From Bacteroides sp. CAG:927 (GTDB lineage Bacteria > Bacteroidota > Bacteroidia > Bacteroidales > Muribaculaceae), in assembly GCA_000431155.1 (NCBI GenBank), contig HF985654.1:1-57311 (forward strand): DNA of 57,311 nt. The letters are read 5' to 3'. The notes below the pieces were generated by a model. The model made no database searches. It had not been told where the DNA came from and worked only from the letters and a program-made list of their open reading frames with translations. A program made the translations under genes and the position numbers. Below, piece after piece: positions 7,609 through 15,640 of this stretch (its first letter is position 1; each line of letters begins with the position of its first letter).

Positions 7609-8061
7609 TTATTCGCGTAGTTTTGAATCAATGATAATGGTGACAGGGCCATCGTTAACGAGCTGTACCTGCATGTCGGCACCAAAAACGCCCTGAGCTA
7701 CGGGCTTGCCGAGGCGTTGGGCAACGCGGGAGCAGTAGGCTTCATATAGCGGGACGGCAAGATCGTGACCGGCGGCGCGGATATAGGAGGGGCGGTTGCC
7801 CTTGCGAGTAGATGCAGTGAGTGTGAACTGGCTGACAGCGAGCAGGCTGCCATCAATATCCAGAAGGCTGCGGTTCATTACACCATTGTCGTCGGGGAAA
7901 ATGCGGAGAGCAGCAGTTTTATCGGCAAGCCAAGCGGCATCGTCAAGAGAGTCGCCATGCTCCACACCCACGAGCACCAACAGACCGGGACCGATAGAGG
8001 AGTGCACGGAACCGGCGATGCTGACGGAGGCACTGGTGACACGCTGAATAACTATTCTCAT
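7609..8061 (-). CDS. dtd: D-aminoacyl-tRNA deacylase
   Basis: Removes D-amino acids (and glycine from tRNA-Ala) mis-attached to tRNA. The 150-aa length is typical of DTD. The two active-site motifs appear as SQFTL (family SQxTL) and NDGPVT (family NxGPVT, with Asp at the variable position). Start chosen at ATG 8061 (MRIVIQRVTSASV), which matches the conserved family N-terminus; a longer in-frame start exists but runs through the -7 element. First gene of the five-gene minus-strand operon. Confidence 0.95.
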   Translation of the reverse strand: MRIVIQRVTSASVSIAGSVHSSIGPGLLVLVGVEHGDSLDDAAWLADKTAALRIFPDDNGVMNRSLLDIDGSLLAVSQFTLTASTRKGNRPSYIRAAGHDLAVPLYEAYCSRVAQRLGKPVAQGVFGADMQVQLVNDGPVTIIIDSKLRE

Positions 8062-8080
8062 TGTGGAAAATTCGTTTACG

Positions 8081-8088
8081 CAAAAATA
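8081..8088 (-). promoter_or_regulatory. -7 element (TATTTTTG) upstream of dtd
   Basis: The minus strand reads TATTTTTG, 19 bases before the dtd ATG. No TTG at the expected distance is evident, so only the -7 part is supported. Confidence 0.4.
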
Positions 8089-8187
8089 CAATTTTTTTGC
8101 CTTATAATTCCGCAGGGGGCCTAAAATATCAATAATGACGAGTCAAATTAAAGCCAAGTATGATGTGCAATAAAGAGTTATTATGAC

Positions 8188-8195
8188 TATATTTG
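8188..8195 (+). promoter_or_regulatory. -7 element (TATATTTG) upstream of the GH123-like gene
   Basis: An exact TAnnTTTG match 26 bases before ATG 8222. No TTG at the expected spacing. It argues for the shorter translation start. Confidence 0.4.
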
Positions 8196-8221
8196 CAAAA
8201 AATTATACAGCAATACCAATC

Positions 8222-9979
8222 ATGAAGTTATATAACGAGCTATTGACCCTTGCCGCTGTAGCCGCCATGAGCATGAGCACAGAGGCAGCCTATGCGTACA
8301 ACGAACCTTCGGACACCGCCACCACAGCCGACATCGCGGCATGGGAAACAACCCACTGGCGCGGGACGACCGCCCTGACATGGGCATCAAAAGACTCAGT
8401 TTACCGCTTTACCGCCCCGGTGGTACAAAGTCAGGTGAGCGATACGACTGTGTATGCATGGAGGGGAGAGAGAATAGGGCTTGAGGCTCTGGTAGTGGCA
8501 CCGGAAGCCACAGAACCGCTTAAGGTGGAGCTTGGCGACTGGACCGGTCCTGACGGAAAGAAAGTGAAGATGCCTGAGAGCTATGCGGCATGGATGCGCT
8601 CGCAGATAGCCACGCACCATCAGGCATGCGGGTATCCGGATCCCAATCTCCCCACCTACACCATAGCCGACATGATAGACCTGCCCGGCAGCGAAGTGGC
8701 TTTTGAGGCCAAGCATGTGCGCCCCGTATGGTGCAGCATAGAGGTGCCGTCATCGCTAAAACCGGGTGTATATACCTCGTGGCTGAAGCTTATGCAAGGC
8801 AAGAAAGAGCTGCAAAAGATAAAGCTTAATGTGGAGGTAAGCGCGAGACAGCTTCCGGAACCGGAAGATTACAAGTTTTATCTGGATTTGTGGCAACAGC
8901 CATACGCCATTTCGCGCTATTACAATGTGGAACCGTGGAGCAAAGAGCATCTTAAATATTACGAGCCATATGCCAAGATGCTGGCGCGTGCAGGGCAGAA
9001 GGCCACAAGCGTGATACTGTTCTACGAGCCGTGGGGTGAACAGAGCAATGACAAATTCCAGCCCATGGTGGAGACGACCCGTCATGCGGACGGAAGCTAC
9101 AGCTATGACTATACCATACTGGACCGCTATGTGGAGTATATGGACTCACTGGGCGTGAAGGGCGACATAGAGTGCTTTACCATGATACCGTGGGAGATGA
9201 ATTTCCGCTACAAAAATGCAGATACCGGGGAGTATGAGTTTCTGAAAACCACTACTGATGCACCGGAGTATGCGGCTTTGTGGACTCCATTTCTAAAAAA
9301 TCTTGCACAGCATTTCAAAGAAAAAGGGTGGTATGACAGGCTGCTTATAGTGATGGACGAAAGACCGCTGAATGATATGCTGCGCGCCTATGAGGTGGCA
9401 CAGAATGCCGTGCCGGGAATACGCATGTCGCTTGCCGGAAATTATCATAAGGAGCTGATAAACGACCTTGATCTGTACACGATAATCAAAACGGAGTTCT
9501 TTCCTCTGGAGGACCTGAAACAACGCAGGGAAAAAGGGAAGCTGTCGCTGATGTACACATGCTGCGCTACACCGGCACCGAGCCAGTTCATAAACAGTGC
9601 GCCGGCTGACGGGGCATATTTGCCGGTCTATTCCACGGCTACAGGGTTTGACGGTTATCTGCACTGGTCGTTCACCAACTGGACCAACAACCCGATGGAG
9701 GACGCAAGATTTCATATGTTCGCCCCGGGTGACACTTATTTCGTATATCCCGACGGACGCAGCTCAGTACGATATGAACGGATGCTTGAGGGGATTCAGA
9801 TGAGCGAAAAGGTGCGTCTGCTTCGCGAAGAGATGGACCGCAATCAGGATTATGCCGGACTTGCGGCACTGGAGGCCGCTCTGCTGCCAATACGCACAGG
9901 TGCTATGCGCGACTACTATACTACCGCTACTGTGGTGAATGATCTACAGAAGGATCTCAAGGCTCTGAGCGAAAGATAA
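8222..9979 (+). CDS. exported GH123-like / DUF4091 glycoside hydrolase
   Basis: A 585-aa exported protein. Starting at ATG 8222 gives a clean signal peptide (MKLYNELLTLAAVAAMSMSTEAAYA); a longer in-frame start exists at 8183 but runs through the promoter. An N-terminal beta-sandwich-like region (about 30-215) precedes a TIM-barrel-like catalytic region resembling DUF4091/GH123. GH123 enzymes are beta-N-acetylgalactosaminidases that use substrate-assisted catalysis with an adjacent Asp-Glu pair; here LLIVMDERPLNDM supplies Asp379-Glu380. The location is probably periplasm or outer surface, acting on host or microbial GalNAc glycans. It stands alone rather than in a polysaccharide utilisation locus: no SusC/SusD is near. 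The family assignment is by motif and overall pattern, so a different DUF4091 specificity is possible. Confidence 0.75.
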   Translation: MKLYNELLTLAAVAAMSMSTEAAYAYNEPSDTATTADIAAWETTHWRGTTALTWASKDSVYRFTAPVVQSQVSDTTVYAWRGERIGLEALVVAPEATEPLKVELGDWTGPDGKKVKMPESYAAWMRSQIATHHQACGYPDPNLPTYTIADMIDLPGSEVAFEAKHVRPVWCSIEVPSSLKPGVYTSWLKLMQGKKELQKIKLNVEVSARQLPEPEDYKFYLDLWQQPYAISRYYNVEPWSKEHLKYYEPYAKMLARAGQKATSVILFYEPWGEQSNDKFQPMVETTRHADGSYSYDYTILDRYVEYMDSLGVKGDIECFTMIPWEMNFRYKNADTGEYEFLKTTTDAPEYAALWTPFLKNLAQHFKEKGWYDRLLIVMDERPLNDMLRAYEVAQNAVPGIRMSLAGNYHKELINDLDLYTIIKTEFFPLEDLKQRREKGKLSLMYTCCATPAPSQFINSAPADGAYLPVYSTATGFDGYLHWSFTNWTNNPMEDARFHMFAPGDTYFVYPDGRSSVRYERMLEGIQMSEKVRLLREEMDRNQDYAGLAALEAALLPIRTGAMRDYYTTATVVNDLQKDLKALSER

Positions 9980-9993
9980 GTTTGACGGAGGGT

Positions 9994-10372
9994 GGGGGCC
10001 TTGGCTCGCGCCGGGCCGTGACTGCGCACACTCCGCGGCTTGTCACGGGTTCCTTTTGGGTGCCTGTGGCCGCCAACTCCGCGCCGTTGGCGCTCCGCAG
10101 GCGGTTGTAAAGAAATCGCACGCTCCGCGGCTCTCTTTGTGGATAACGGCTTCGTGAGGTGGGTGTCCGGAGATCGCGCATCCTGCGCTTGCTTTGTGGA
10201 GGGCGGATTCGTAAGAGGAGGTGTCCGGAGATCGCGCATCCTGCGCTATCCCATGGTGTCCCGCAGCTGCGTACGAGAGAAGAGCGAATCGCGCATCTTG
10301 CGCTCGCTTTGTGAAGGGGCGGGTGCGCAGGGGTGTTGGGGAGGTGCGGGGTCTGCACTTGCCGGTGGGTGA
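9994..10372 (+). repeat. dispersed GC-rich intergenic repeat, copy 1 (longest)
   Basis: The block starts with GGGGGCCTTGGC and a hairpin CCGTGAC (10016-10022) / GTCACGG (10042-10048) around a 19-nt loop, then CCGC-ag-GCGG, then three to four degenerate tandem units of about 57 bases built round AATCGCGCATCCTGCGCT and CTTTGTG. Related copies in the same orientation occur at about 29512-29786, 32525-32632 and from 57262 to the window end. Base composition differs sharply from the AT-rich DNA on its right. Frames on both strands stay open through it, but this follows from the GC-rich tandem structure and I do not read it as coding. Confidence 0.75.
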
Positions 10373-10380
10373 GGGGATTT

Positions 10381-10414
10381 AAAAATGAAAGTGCACTTCT
10401 TCCCAGAAGCGCAC
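10381..10414 (-). terminator. rho-independent terminator of the candidate small RNA
   Basis: On the minus strand GTGCGCTTCT, loop GGGA, AGAAGTGCAC (10 pairs with one G-T), followed by TTTCATTTTT. There is no minus-strand gene upstream other than the proposed RNA. Confidence 0.75.
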
Positions 10415-10598
10415 CTCCCTCATAACCAAAATTCAAGTATATATATATATTGTCTAACAAAACATCGCAGATACAATATCAGACGACAAAACACTCCAAA
10501 ACGGATAGGGGTGTGGGAAACCAATTGTAGATAGGGAATAATAATTGCTTTGTTCCATAGCCCGAAATGGGCATCCCTGTGTGCATTGTGTCTTTTCG
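10383..10598 (-). ncRNA. candidate small RNA with its own promoter and terminator
   Basis: A minus-strand transcription unit of about 215 nt with no convincing protein. It begins just after an exact promoter (10603-10633) and ends at a strong rho-independent terminator (10381-10414). Internal structure includes a hairpin GCCC-ATTTC-GGGC near the 5' end and ATATTGT/ACAATAT (or the alternative GTCTGA/TTAGAC) in the 3' half, plus an AT dinucleotide run (10437-10450). I could not match it to SRP RNA, tmRNA or RNase P. A 6S-type RNA is one possibility by length, but I see no diagnostic proof. It is divergent from rlmN. Confidence 0.5.
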
Positions 10599-10602
10599 AA
10601 TA

Positions 10603-10633
10603 CAAAATTACAACATTATGAAGCATTTGTCAA
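10603..10633 (-). promoter_or_regulatory. promoter firing leftward into the candidate small RNA
   Basis: On the minus strand TTG (10633-10631), 20 nt, TAATTTTG (10610-10603): an exact Bacteroidota promoter with no CDS downstream on that strand. Confidence 0.6.
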
Positions 10634-10695
10634 GATTTCAGGTGCAAACAAAATATAAAATACCTAAATTGTGATTTTAACAAATGGGATTTTGC

Positions 10696-10703
10696 TATTT
10701 TTG
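10696..10703 (+). promoter_or_regulatory. -7 element (TATTTTTG) immediately upstream of rlmN
   Basis: The element ends 8 bases before the rlmN ATG, predicting a leader of only a few nucleotides. The nearest TTG (10669-10671) is 24 nt away, longer than usual. Confidence 0.45.
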
Positions 10704-10711
10704 TATTCATA

Positions 10712-11752
10712 ATGGAAAGACTCAAACCACTAATAGGACTGACGCTGCCACAGCTACAGGTTGTGGCCCAGGAATGCGGGATGCCCCGCTATGCCGGGGC
10801 ACAGATGGCCAAATGGCTATATGACAAACGAGTGACGAGTATCAGCGAGATGACCAACCTGAGCAAGGCTTCGCGCGAAAGGCTCGCCCAGGAGTACACT
10901 ATAGGGCGCACGGAGCCAAAGACAAGGGTTGTGAGCAGCGACGGCACAGCGAAATATTTGTTTGAAGGTGCGGGAGGCCGCGATGTGGAAGCTGTGATGA
11001 TTCCGGACAAAGAGAGGGCCACACTGTGCATAAGCTCCCAGGCGGGGTGCAAGATGAACTGCTATTTCTGCATGACCGGCAGACAAGGGTGGCACGGGAA
11101 TCTGAGCGCGGCACAAATAATCAATCAGGTGCTGTCGGTGCCAGAGAGCGGGTCCCTGACCAATATAGTGTTCATGGGTATGGGCGAGCCGATGGACAAT
11201 CTTGAAGCTGTGCTCAATGTGATAGATATTCTCACCTCATCGTGGGGGATGGCATGGAGCCCAAAGAGAATCACGGTGTCATCAATAGGGAAACTCAAAG
11301 AGCTTAAAGAGCTGCTTGACACCACGAAAGTGCATATAGCCATAAGCGTCCACTCGCCTTACAGCGAGGAACGCGCAGGCCTGATGCCTGTGGAGAAGGC
11401 ATATCCGATAACGGAAGTGATGGGACTGCTGCGCCAGTATGACTTCGCACACCAGCGGAGACTGAGCGTGGAGTACATAATGTGGCAGGGTGTGAACAGC
11501 GACATTCGCCACGCCAATGCGTTGGCCCGTCTGCTCAAGGGCACGGACTGCAGAGTGAACCTGATAAGGTTTCATGCGATACCGGGTGTGGAACTGCGGC
11601 CGTGCAGCGAGCAGGTGATGACCGAGTTTCGCGACAGGCTGAACGCACTGGGTATCACGGCAACCATACGAGCCTCGCGCGGCGAAGACATAATGGCCGC
11701 CTGCGGAATGCTTGCCGGCAAAGCCAAAGAGAAGAAGGAGCCGGAAGCATGA
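10712..11752 (+). CDS. rlmN: 23S rRNA (adenine-C2)-methyltransferase, radical SAM
   Basis: RlmN methylates C2 of A2503 in 23S rRNA and A37 in some tRNAs. The radical-SAM CxxxCxxC cluster is CKMNCYFC (Cys113, Cys117, Cys120), within the diagnostic AGCKMNCYFCMTG. The methyl-carrying C-terminal cysteine is probably Cys331 (MAACGMLAGK). Other conserved stretches are VFMGMGEPMDN and ITVSSIGK. The 346-aa length is normal. It is the first gene of a plus-strand unit: its stop overlaps the start of the LPS-kinase-like gene as ATGA. Confidence 0.97.
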   Translation: MERLKPLIGLTLPQLQVVAQECGMPRYAGAQMAKWLYDKRVTSISEMTNLSKASRERLAQEYTIGRTEPKTRVVSSDGTAKYLFEGAGGRDVEAVMIPDKERATLCISSQAGCKMNCYFCMTGRQGWHGNLSAAQIINQVLSVPESGSLTNIVFMGMGEPMDNLEAVLNVIDILTSSWGMAWSPKRITVSSIGKLKELKELLDTTKVHIAISVHSPYSEERAGLMPVEKAYPITEVMGLLRQYDFAHQRRLSVEYIMWQGVNSDIRHANALARLLKGTDCRVNLIRFHAIPGVELRPCSEQVMTEFRDRLNALGITATIRASRGEDIMAACGMLAGKAKEKKEPEA

Positions 11753-12519
11753 AAATCCGCGTGACACATAGCCCGGACAGCCCGAACATACTTACCGACG
11801 CGGCAAGTGTGATGGAGATGTGCGCACATCCGGAATCGTTTGAGGGAACCAAGGTGATACATGACGGACGGAACAGGGTGGTGCTGTACACGGACAAGGC
11901 AAACGGGCGGAAATATGTGATAAAAAGCTTCAAACAGCCCAATACGGCCCAGAGAATAGCGTACACATGGTTCACTCCAAGCAAGGCAAAGCGGGCGTAC
12001 AATTATGCCGCAGAACTCAGGGCGCGGGGAATTGACACGCCAAAGGAAACGGCCTACATAGAAACATACATGCACGGGCTACTGAGCCATTGCTATTTTA
12101 TATGCGAATACATCCCGTGGCCATCGCTCGCGAGCCTGTGGCTCCCCAATTTGCCGTTTACGGATGTACAGATAGGGCTGCTTGCCGGAACGCTGGTGAA
12201 GATGCATGAGGCGGGAGTGCTTCACGGCGACACCAACATAGGCAATTTTCTGTATGACGCGGAGACCAATAAGCTAACCACTGTGGATGTGAACAGGACG
12301 AAGTTTCTTGAGCGTGAACCGAGCCACAAGGAGTGCCTTGACAACATGGTGAGGCTGACCCACCGAACTGACGTGCTCGGCAAAACCGGCGAACAATATG
12401 CAAGACTGCGTGGTTGGAACGAAAAAGAAGTGACGGAATATCTGCTTGAATCGCTGCATGAGTTTGAGCAGAAGCGAAACCGCCGCCAAAGAATGAAAAA
12501 GTTATTTTTACACCGATAA
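11749..12519 (+). CDS. Kdo/WaaP-type lipopolysaccharide kinase-like protein
   Basis: A 256-aa protein-kinase-fold enzyme related to the InaA/WaaP group, which phosphorylates sugars of the LPS inner core. The kinase lysine is in KYVIKSF (Lys59), the catalytic loop reads LHGDTNIGNF (His159-Gly-Asp161) and the metal-binding segment TTVDVNRTKF (Asp180), a variant of the usual DFN/DFG. The start at ATG 11749 overlaps the rlmN stop (ATGA), and the frame is followed after 12 bases by the nucleoside-kinase-like gene. A role in Kdo or core phosphorylation is inferred from the family; the substrate is not proven. Confidence 0.8.
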   Translation: MKIRVTHSPDSPNILTDAASVMEMCAHPESFEGTKVIHDGRNRVVLYTDKANGRKYVIKSFKQPNTAQRIAYTWFTPSKAKRAYNYAAELRARGIDTPKETAYIETYMHGLLSHCYFICEYIPWPSLASLWLPNLPFTDVQIGLLAGTLVKMHEAGVLHGDTNIGNFLYDAETNKLTTVDVNRTKFLEREPSHKECLDNMVRLTHRTDVLGKTGEQYARLRGWNEKEVTEYLLESLHEFEQKRNRRQRMKKLFLHR

Positions 12520-12531
12520 AAAACCATATCC

Positions 12532-14205
12532 ATGAGCAATTCACTCAAAGTATATTGCAAAAACACGGGCCGTTATCTGACCATAAACGGCGGCGACACG
12601 CTGCAACAGATTTATGAGGGGGTGAAAGATGAAATACCGTTTGTGCCAATCTGCGCGAGGGTGAACAACCGAAACGAGGACATGCTGTTTCCGGTATATT
12701 CGCCCAAGATGTTGGAGTTTTTGCCACTGAGCAGCGACTCGGCGCAGCGCACCTACACGCGGTCGCTGAGCATGATGCTTTACAAGGCTGTGAACGAATT
12801 GCTGCCGGGGTACAGACTGAGGATAGAACATTCGGTGAGCAGGGGATACTATTGCCGCATAACCGGAAAGGACAAACCGGATATGAACGAATGGGTGCCC
12901 AAGCTGAAAGAAAAAATGAAAGAGCTTGTGGAGCAAGACCTGACATTTGAACGCAAAGAGAGGCTGACTGAAGACGCAATAGAGATATTCGAGGGCCAGG
13001 GACTTGACGACAAGGTGAAGCTGCTGCGCACGTTGCAGGAACTTTACACGGTTTACTACAAGCTTGACGGCCTGTGCGACAGCTATTATGGAGCACTTGC
13101 GCCGTCAACGGGAGTGCTGAGGGTGTTTGACCTTCAACCTTACAAAGAAGGGATGCTACTGCTAGGGCCTAACCGTGAGAACCCGTCGGAAGCGAACGTG
13201 CCCATCCAGCAAGAGAAGATGTTTGCGGCGTTTACCGATTACGTGAATTTCAACCATATAGTAGGGGTCAGCAATGTGGGAGAGCTGAACAAGGCCGTCA
13301 TGGAGGGTCAGGACGCGATGCTCATAAACGTGTCGGAGGCCCTGCACAACAACCGCATAGCCTCCATAGCAGATGACATAAAGCGCAAATTTATGGCCGG
13401 GGGGGCAAGAATAGTGATGATAGCCGGTCCATCCTCATCAGGCAAAACCACATTCACAAAGCGTCTGGGCATACAGCTTATGACAAATTTGCTTGAGCCC
13501 CAGATGATATCGCTTGACAACTATTTCGTGGACAGGCAACACACGCCTCTGGACGAGAACGGGGAGCTGGATTATGAATCGCTGTACGCGCTTGACCTTG
13601 AACGGTTCAACGCGGACCTCAACGCCCTACTGCGCTACGAAGAGGTGGAACTGCCCTACTACAACTTCGCCACAGGCGCGCGTGAGTACTGGGGAGAGAA
13701 AATGCGGCTTCATCCCAACTCGATACTGCTGATAGAGGGGATACACGGACTGAATCCGAAGCTTACGGAGAATGTGCCGGACAAGCATAAATACAGAGTG
13801 TATGTGTCGGCCCTGACCACCATATCAATTGACGACCACAACTGGGTTCCCACCACCGACAACCGCCTTCTGCGGCGGATAATACGCGACAACAAGTATC
13901 GCGGCACATCGGCAGTGGACACCATAAAGAGATGGCCGAGCGTGAGAAGGGGTGAGGAGAAGTGGATATTCCCCTATCAGGAGAATGCGGACGCCACGTT
14001 CAATTCGTCGCTGCTGTTTGAGTTAGGCGTGCTAAAGGACCGGGGCGAGGAGGTGCTGAGACATGTGCCGCACAATATACCGGAGTTTGCGGAGGCAGCC
14101 CGTCTGCGCACTTTCTTAGGGTATTTCAAACCGATAAGCGAACAATATGTGCCGTCAACATCACTGCTGCGAGAATTTTTGGGCGGATCATCGTTCAAAT
14201 ACTGA
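12532..14205 (+). CDS. nucleoside (uridine) kinase-like protein with N-terminal TGS/ThrRS-like region
   Basis: A 557-aa two-part protein. Residues 1-60 resemble a TGS domain and residues about 60-200 a ThrRS/AlaRS second-domain-like region. Residues about 290-500 form a phosphoribulokinase/uridine kinase module with Walker A GPSSSGKT (299-306), then ISLDNYFVDRQHTPLDENGELDYESLYALDL and the ELPYYNFATG block typical of uridine kinases. This architecture recurs in Bacteroidota and Firmicutes. It probably phosphorylates uridine or cytidine, or a related nucleoside; the purpose of the synthetase-like half is unknown. Co-transcribed with rlmN and the LPS-kinase-like gene. Confidence 0.85.
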   Translation: MSNSLKVYCKNTGRYLTINGGDTLQQIYEGVKDEIPFVPICARVNNRNEDMLFPVYSPKMLEFLPLSSDSAQRTYTRSLSMMLYKAVNELLPGYRLRIEHSVSRGYYCRITGKDKPDMNEWVPKLKEKMKELVEQDLTFERKERLTEDAIEIFEGQGLDDKVKLLRTLQELYTVYYKLDGLCDSYYGALAPSTGVLRVFDLQPYKEGMLLLGPNRENPSEANVPIQQEKMFAAFTDYVNFNHIVGVSNVGELNKAVMEGQDAMLINVSEALHNNRIASIADDIKRKFMAGGARIVMIAGPSSSGKTTFTKRLGIQLMTNLLEPQMISLDNYFVDRQHTPLDENGELDYESLYALDLERFNADLNALLRYEEVELPYYNFATGAREYWGEKMRLHPNSILLIEGIHGLNPKLTENVPDKHKYRVYVSALTTISIDDHNWVPTTDNRLLRRIIRDNKYRGTSAVDTIKRWPSVRRGEEKWIFPYQENADATFNSSLLFELGVLKDRGEEVLRHVPHNIPEFAEAARLRTFLGYFKPISEQYVPSTSLLREFLGGSSFKY

Positions 14206-14215
14206 AATTATTAGT

Positions 14216-14223
14216 TACTTTTG
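14216..14223 (+). promoter_or_regulatory. -7 element (TACTTTTG) abutting the lolD-like ATG
   Basis: An exact TAnnTTTG match ending 3 bases before ATG 14227, which would make the message effectively leaderless. No TTG at the usual spacing, so it may be coincidental. Confidence 0.3.
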
Positions 14224-14226
14224 TGT

Positions 14227-14925
14227 ATGATCAAAGCACACCAGATAGTTAAAAGCTTCGACCATCTCACAGTGCTGAAAGGGATAGACCTTGAGGTACA
14301 CAAGGGCGAGATAGTGTCGATAGTGGGACCGAGCGGAGCGGGGAAAAGCACCCTGCTACAGATACTCGGGTCGCTTAGCCGTCCCGACAGCGGGAGTGTA
14401 AGCTTTGACGGGACGGACATATTTGCGATGAACGACAACCGGCTGGCACGGTTCAGGAACAAGCACATAGGGTTTGTGTTTCAGTTTCATCAGCTATTGC
14501 CGGAGTTCAGCATGGAGGAAAATGTGGCAATGCCGGCAATGATAGGAGGAGCCAGCCGCAGCGAATCACTGGAAAAAGCGAGAAAACTGATAGAATACAT
14601 GGGACTGAGCGACCGCGCGAAACATAGGCCGTCAGAACTATCGGGCGGCGAAAGACAGCGTGCCGCCGTAGCGAGAGCGCTCGTGTGCAATCCGGGAGTG
14701 GTGCTTGCCGACGAGCCGTCAGGGAGCCTTGACAGCCACAACCGTCAGGAACTCCACCGGTTGTTTTTTGACTTGCGCCGTGACATGGGCCACACATTCG
14801 TGATAGTGACCCACGATGAACAGTTGGCAGCCGATACAGACCGCATAATCAAGATGCGCGACGGTATGATAACCGAAATACTCACCAAAGAGACCACAAC
14901 AGCCGAAATATGCATACAGGACTGA
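14227..14925 (+). CDS. LolD-like ABC transporter ATP-binding protein
   Basis: A 232-aa ATPase of the LolD/MacB (MJ0796-like) group, which energises lipoprotein release or similar extraction from the inner membrane. Walker A GPSGAGKST, the Q-loop region FVFQFHQLLPEFSMEENV, signature LSGGERQR and Walker B VVLADEPSGSLD are all intact; FQFHQLLPEF is characteristic of LolD. Start at ATG 14227 (MIKAHQ), since the upstream in-frame codon is TTG. A LolC/E-like permease occurs in this window at 51303-52523 and could be its partner. The 3' end overlaps the NigD-like lipoprotein gene by 16 bases. Confidence 0.88.
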   Translation: MIKAHQIVKSFDHLTVLKGIDLEVHKGEIVSIVGPSGAGKSTLLQILGSLSRPDSGSVSFDGTDIFAMNDNRLARFRNKHIGFVFQFHQLLPEFSMEENVAMPAMIGGASRSESLEKARKLIEYMGLSDRAKHRPSELSGGERQRAAVARALVCNPGVVLADEPSGSLDSHNRQELHRLFFDLRRDMGHTFVIVTHDEQLAADTDRIIKMRDGMITEILTKETTTAEICIQD

Positions 14926-15617
14926 CGAAAGACAAGATATTGCGCAGGGCTACTCCCCTGCTTTGCCTGCTCACCGTGTGGCTGCTGAGCGCATGCCGCG
15001 ACGAGCCGGAAGATCCCGACGGCGGAATAGCCATGTACCAGAACATAGCCACCTATGTCGGCGACAACAATTCAGGACGCTCAATGCTGGAATACCGCGA
15101 GATAAACGATTCCCCTATTGTCACGCTTACCCTTCAAGGACGGCTGAACCAAGAGCAAGTGCCTATAGGGACACGACTTCTGGTAACCTACACATTGCCT
15201 GAGGGGACTGCCTACGGCACAAGTACGGGCATAGAAGCGCGGTCGCTAAACGTGATATACAACGGCACGGTGAAAACCGATGCTACCGCCCTACCCTCTA
15301 TGGAAGAGTCAGAAGGGATATATGTGATGACATTTTACCGGTCGGGAGAGTATCTGAACCTTATGGCACAGCTGCCAGCCAGCTCGGGCAAAAGAGAGTT
15401 TGACCTTGTGGCCGACGCCACGACCCTCAATGACGAGATACCGCAACTGTATCTGACCACTCATGCCGAAAATGAGGAGGGGTACAACCGCAAGACCATA
15501 GCATCGCTGAATATGGGCGCAGTATGGAATATGCCTTCATGCAAGGGCGTAGAGGTGCATTTGAAAAACACCAACAATATCTATCAGCAGAGAGTGGTGT
15601 TTTTGAAGAGTGAATAA
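14910..15617 (+). CDS. NigD-like exported lipoprotein
   Basis: A 235-aa lipoprotein. A hydrophobic segment ends in the lipobox LLSAC (Cys29), followed by RDEPEDPDGG, an acidic start typical of surface-exposed Bacteroidota lipoproteins. The body shows an N-terminal OB-like stretch with VPIGTRLLVTYTLPEG and a C-terminal beta-rich half, similar to the NigD family found beside Bacteroides bacteriocin and surface genes. The assignment rests on pattern rather than a decisive motif. It overlaps the end of the lolD-like gene and is followed 23 bases later by the DUF3467 gene. Confidence 0.6.
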   Translation: MHTGLTKDKILRRATPLLCLLTVWLLSACRDEPEDPDGGIAMYQNIATYVGDNNSGRSMLEYREINDSPIVTLTLQGRLNQEQVPIGTRLLVTYTLPEGTAYGTSTGIEARSLNVIYNGTVKTDATALPSMEESEGIYVMTFYRSGEYLNLMAQLPASSGKREFDLVADATTLNDEIPQLYLTTHAENEEGYNRKTIASLNMGAVWNMPSCKGVEVHLKNTNNIYQQRVVFLKSE

Positions 15618-15640
15618 ACGACAAAAAAATTATAAAAGAT

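Noticed and set aside
10437..10450. AT dinucleotide run as a phase-variation tract
   Set aside because: It lies inside the candidate RNA, with no coding frame or promoter spacing that it could switch.
9957..10460. Long open frames on both strands across repeat copy 1
   Set aside because: They arise from the GC-rich tandem units, have no start context, no family and reappear in every repeat copy; I treat the block as non-coding repeat.
11482..11748. N-terminal extension of the LPS-kinase-like frame back into rlmN
   Set aside because: The extension is out-of-frame rlmN sequence; ATG 11749 overlaps the rlmN stop in the usual ATGA manner.
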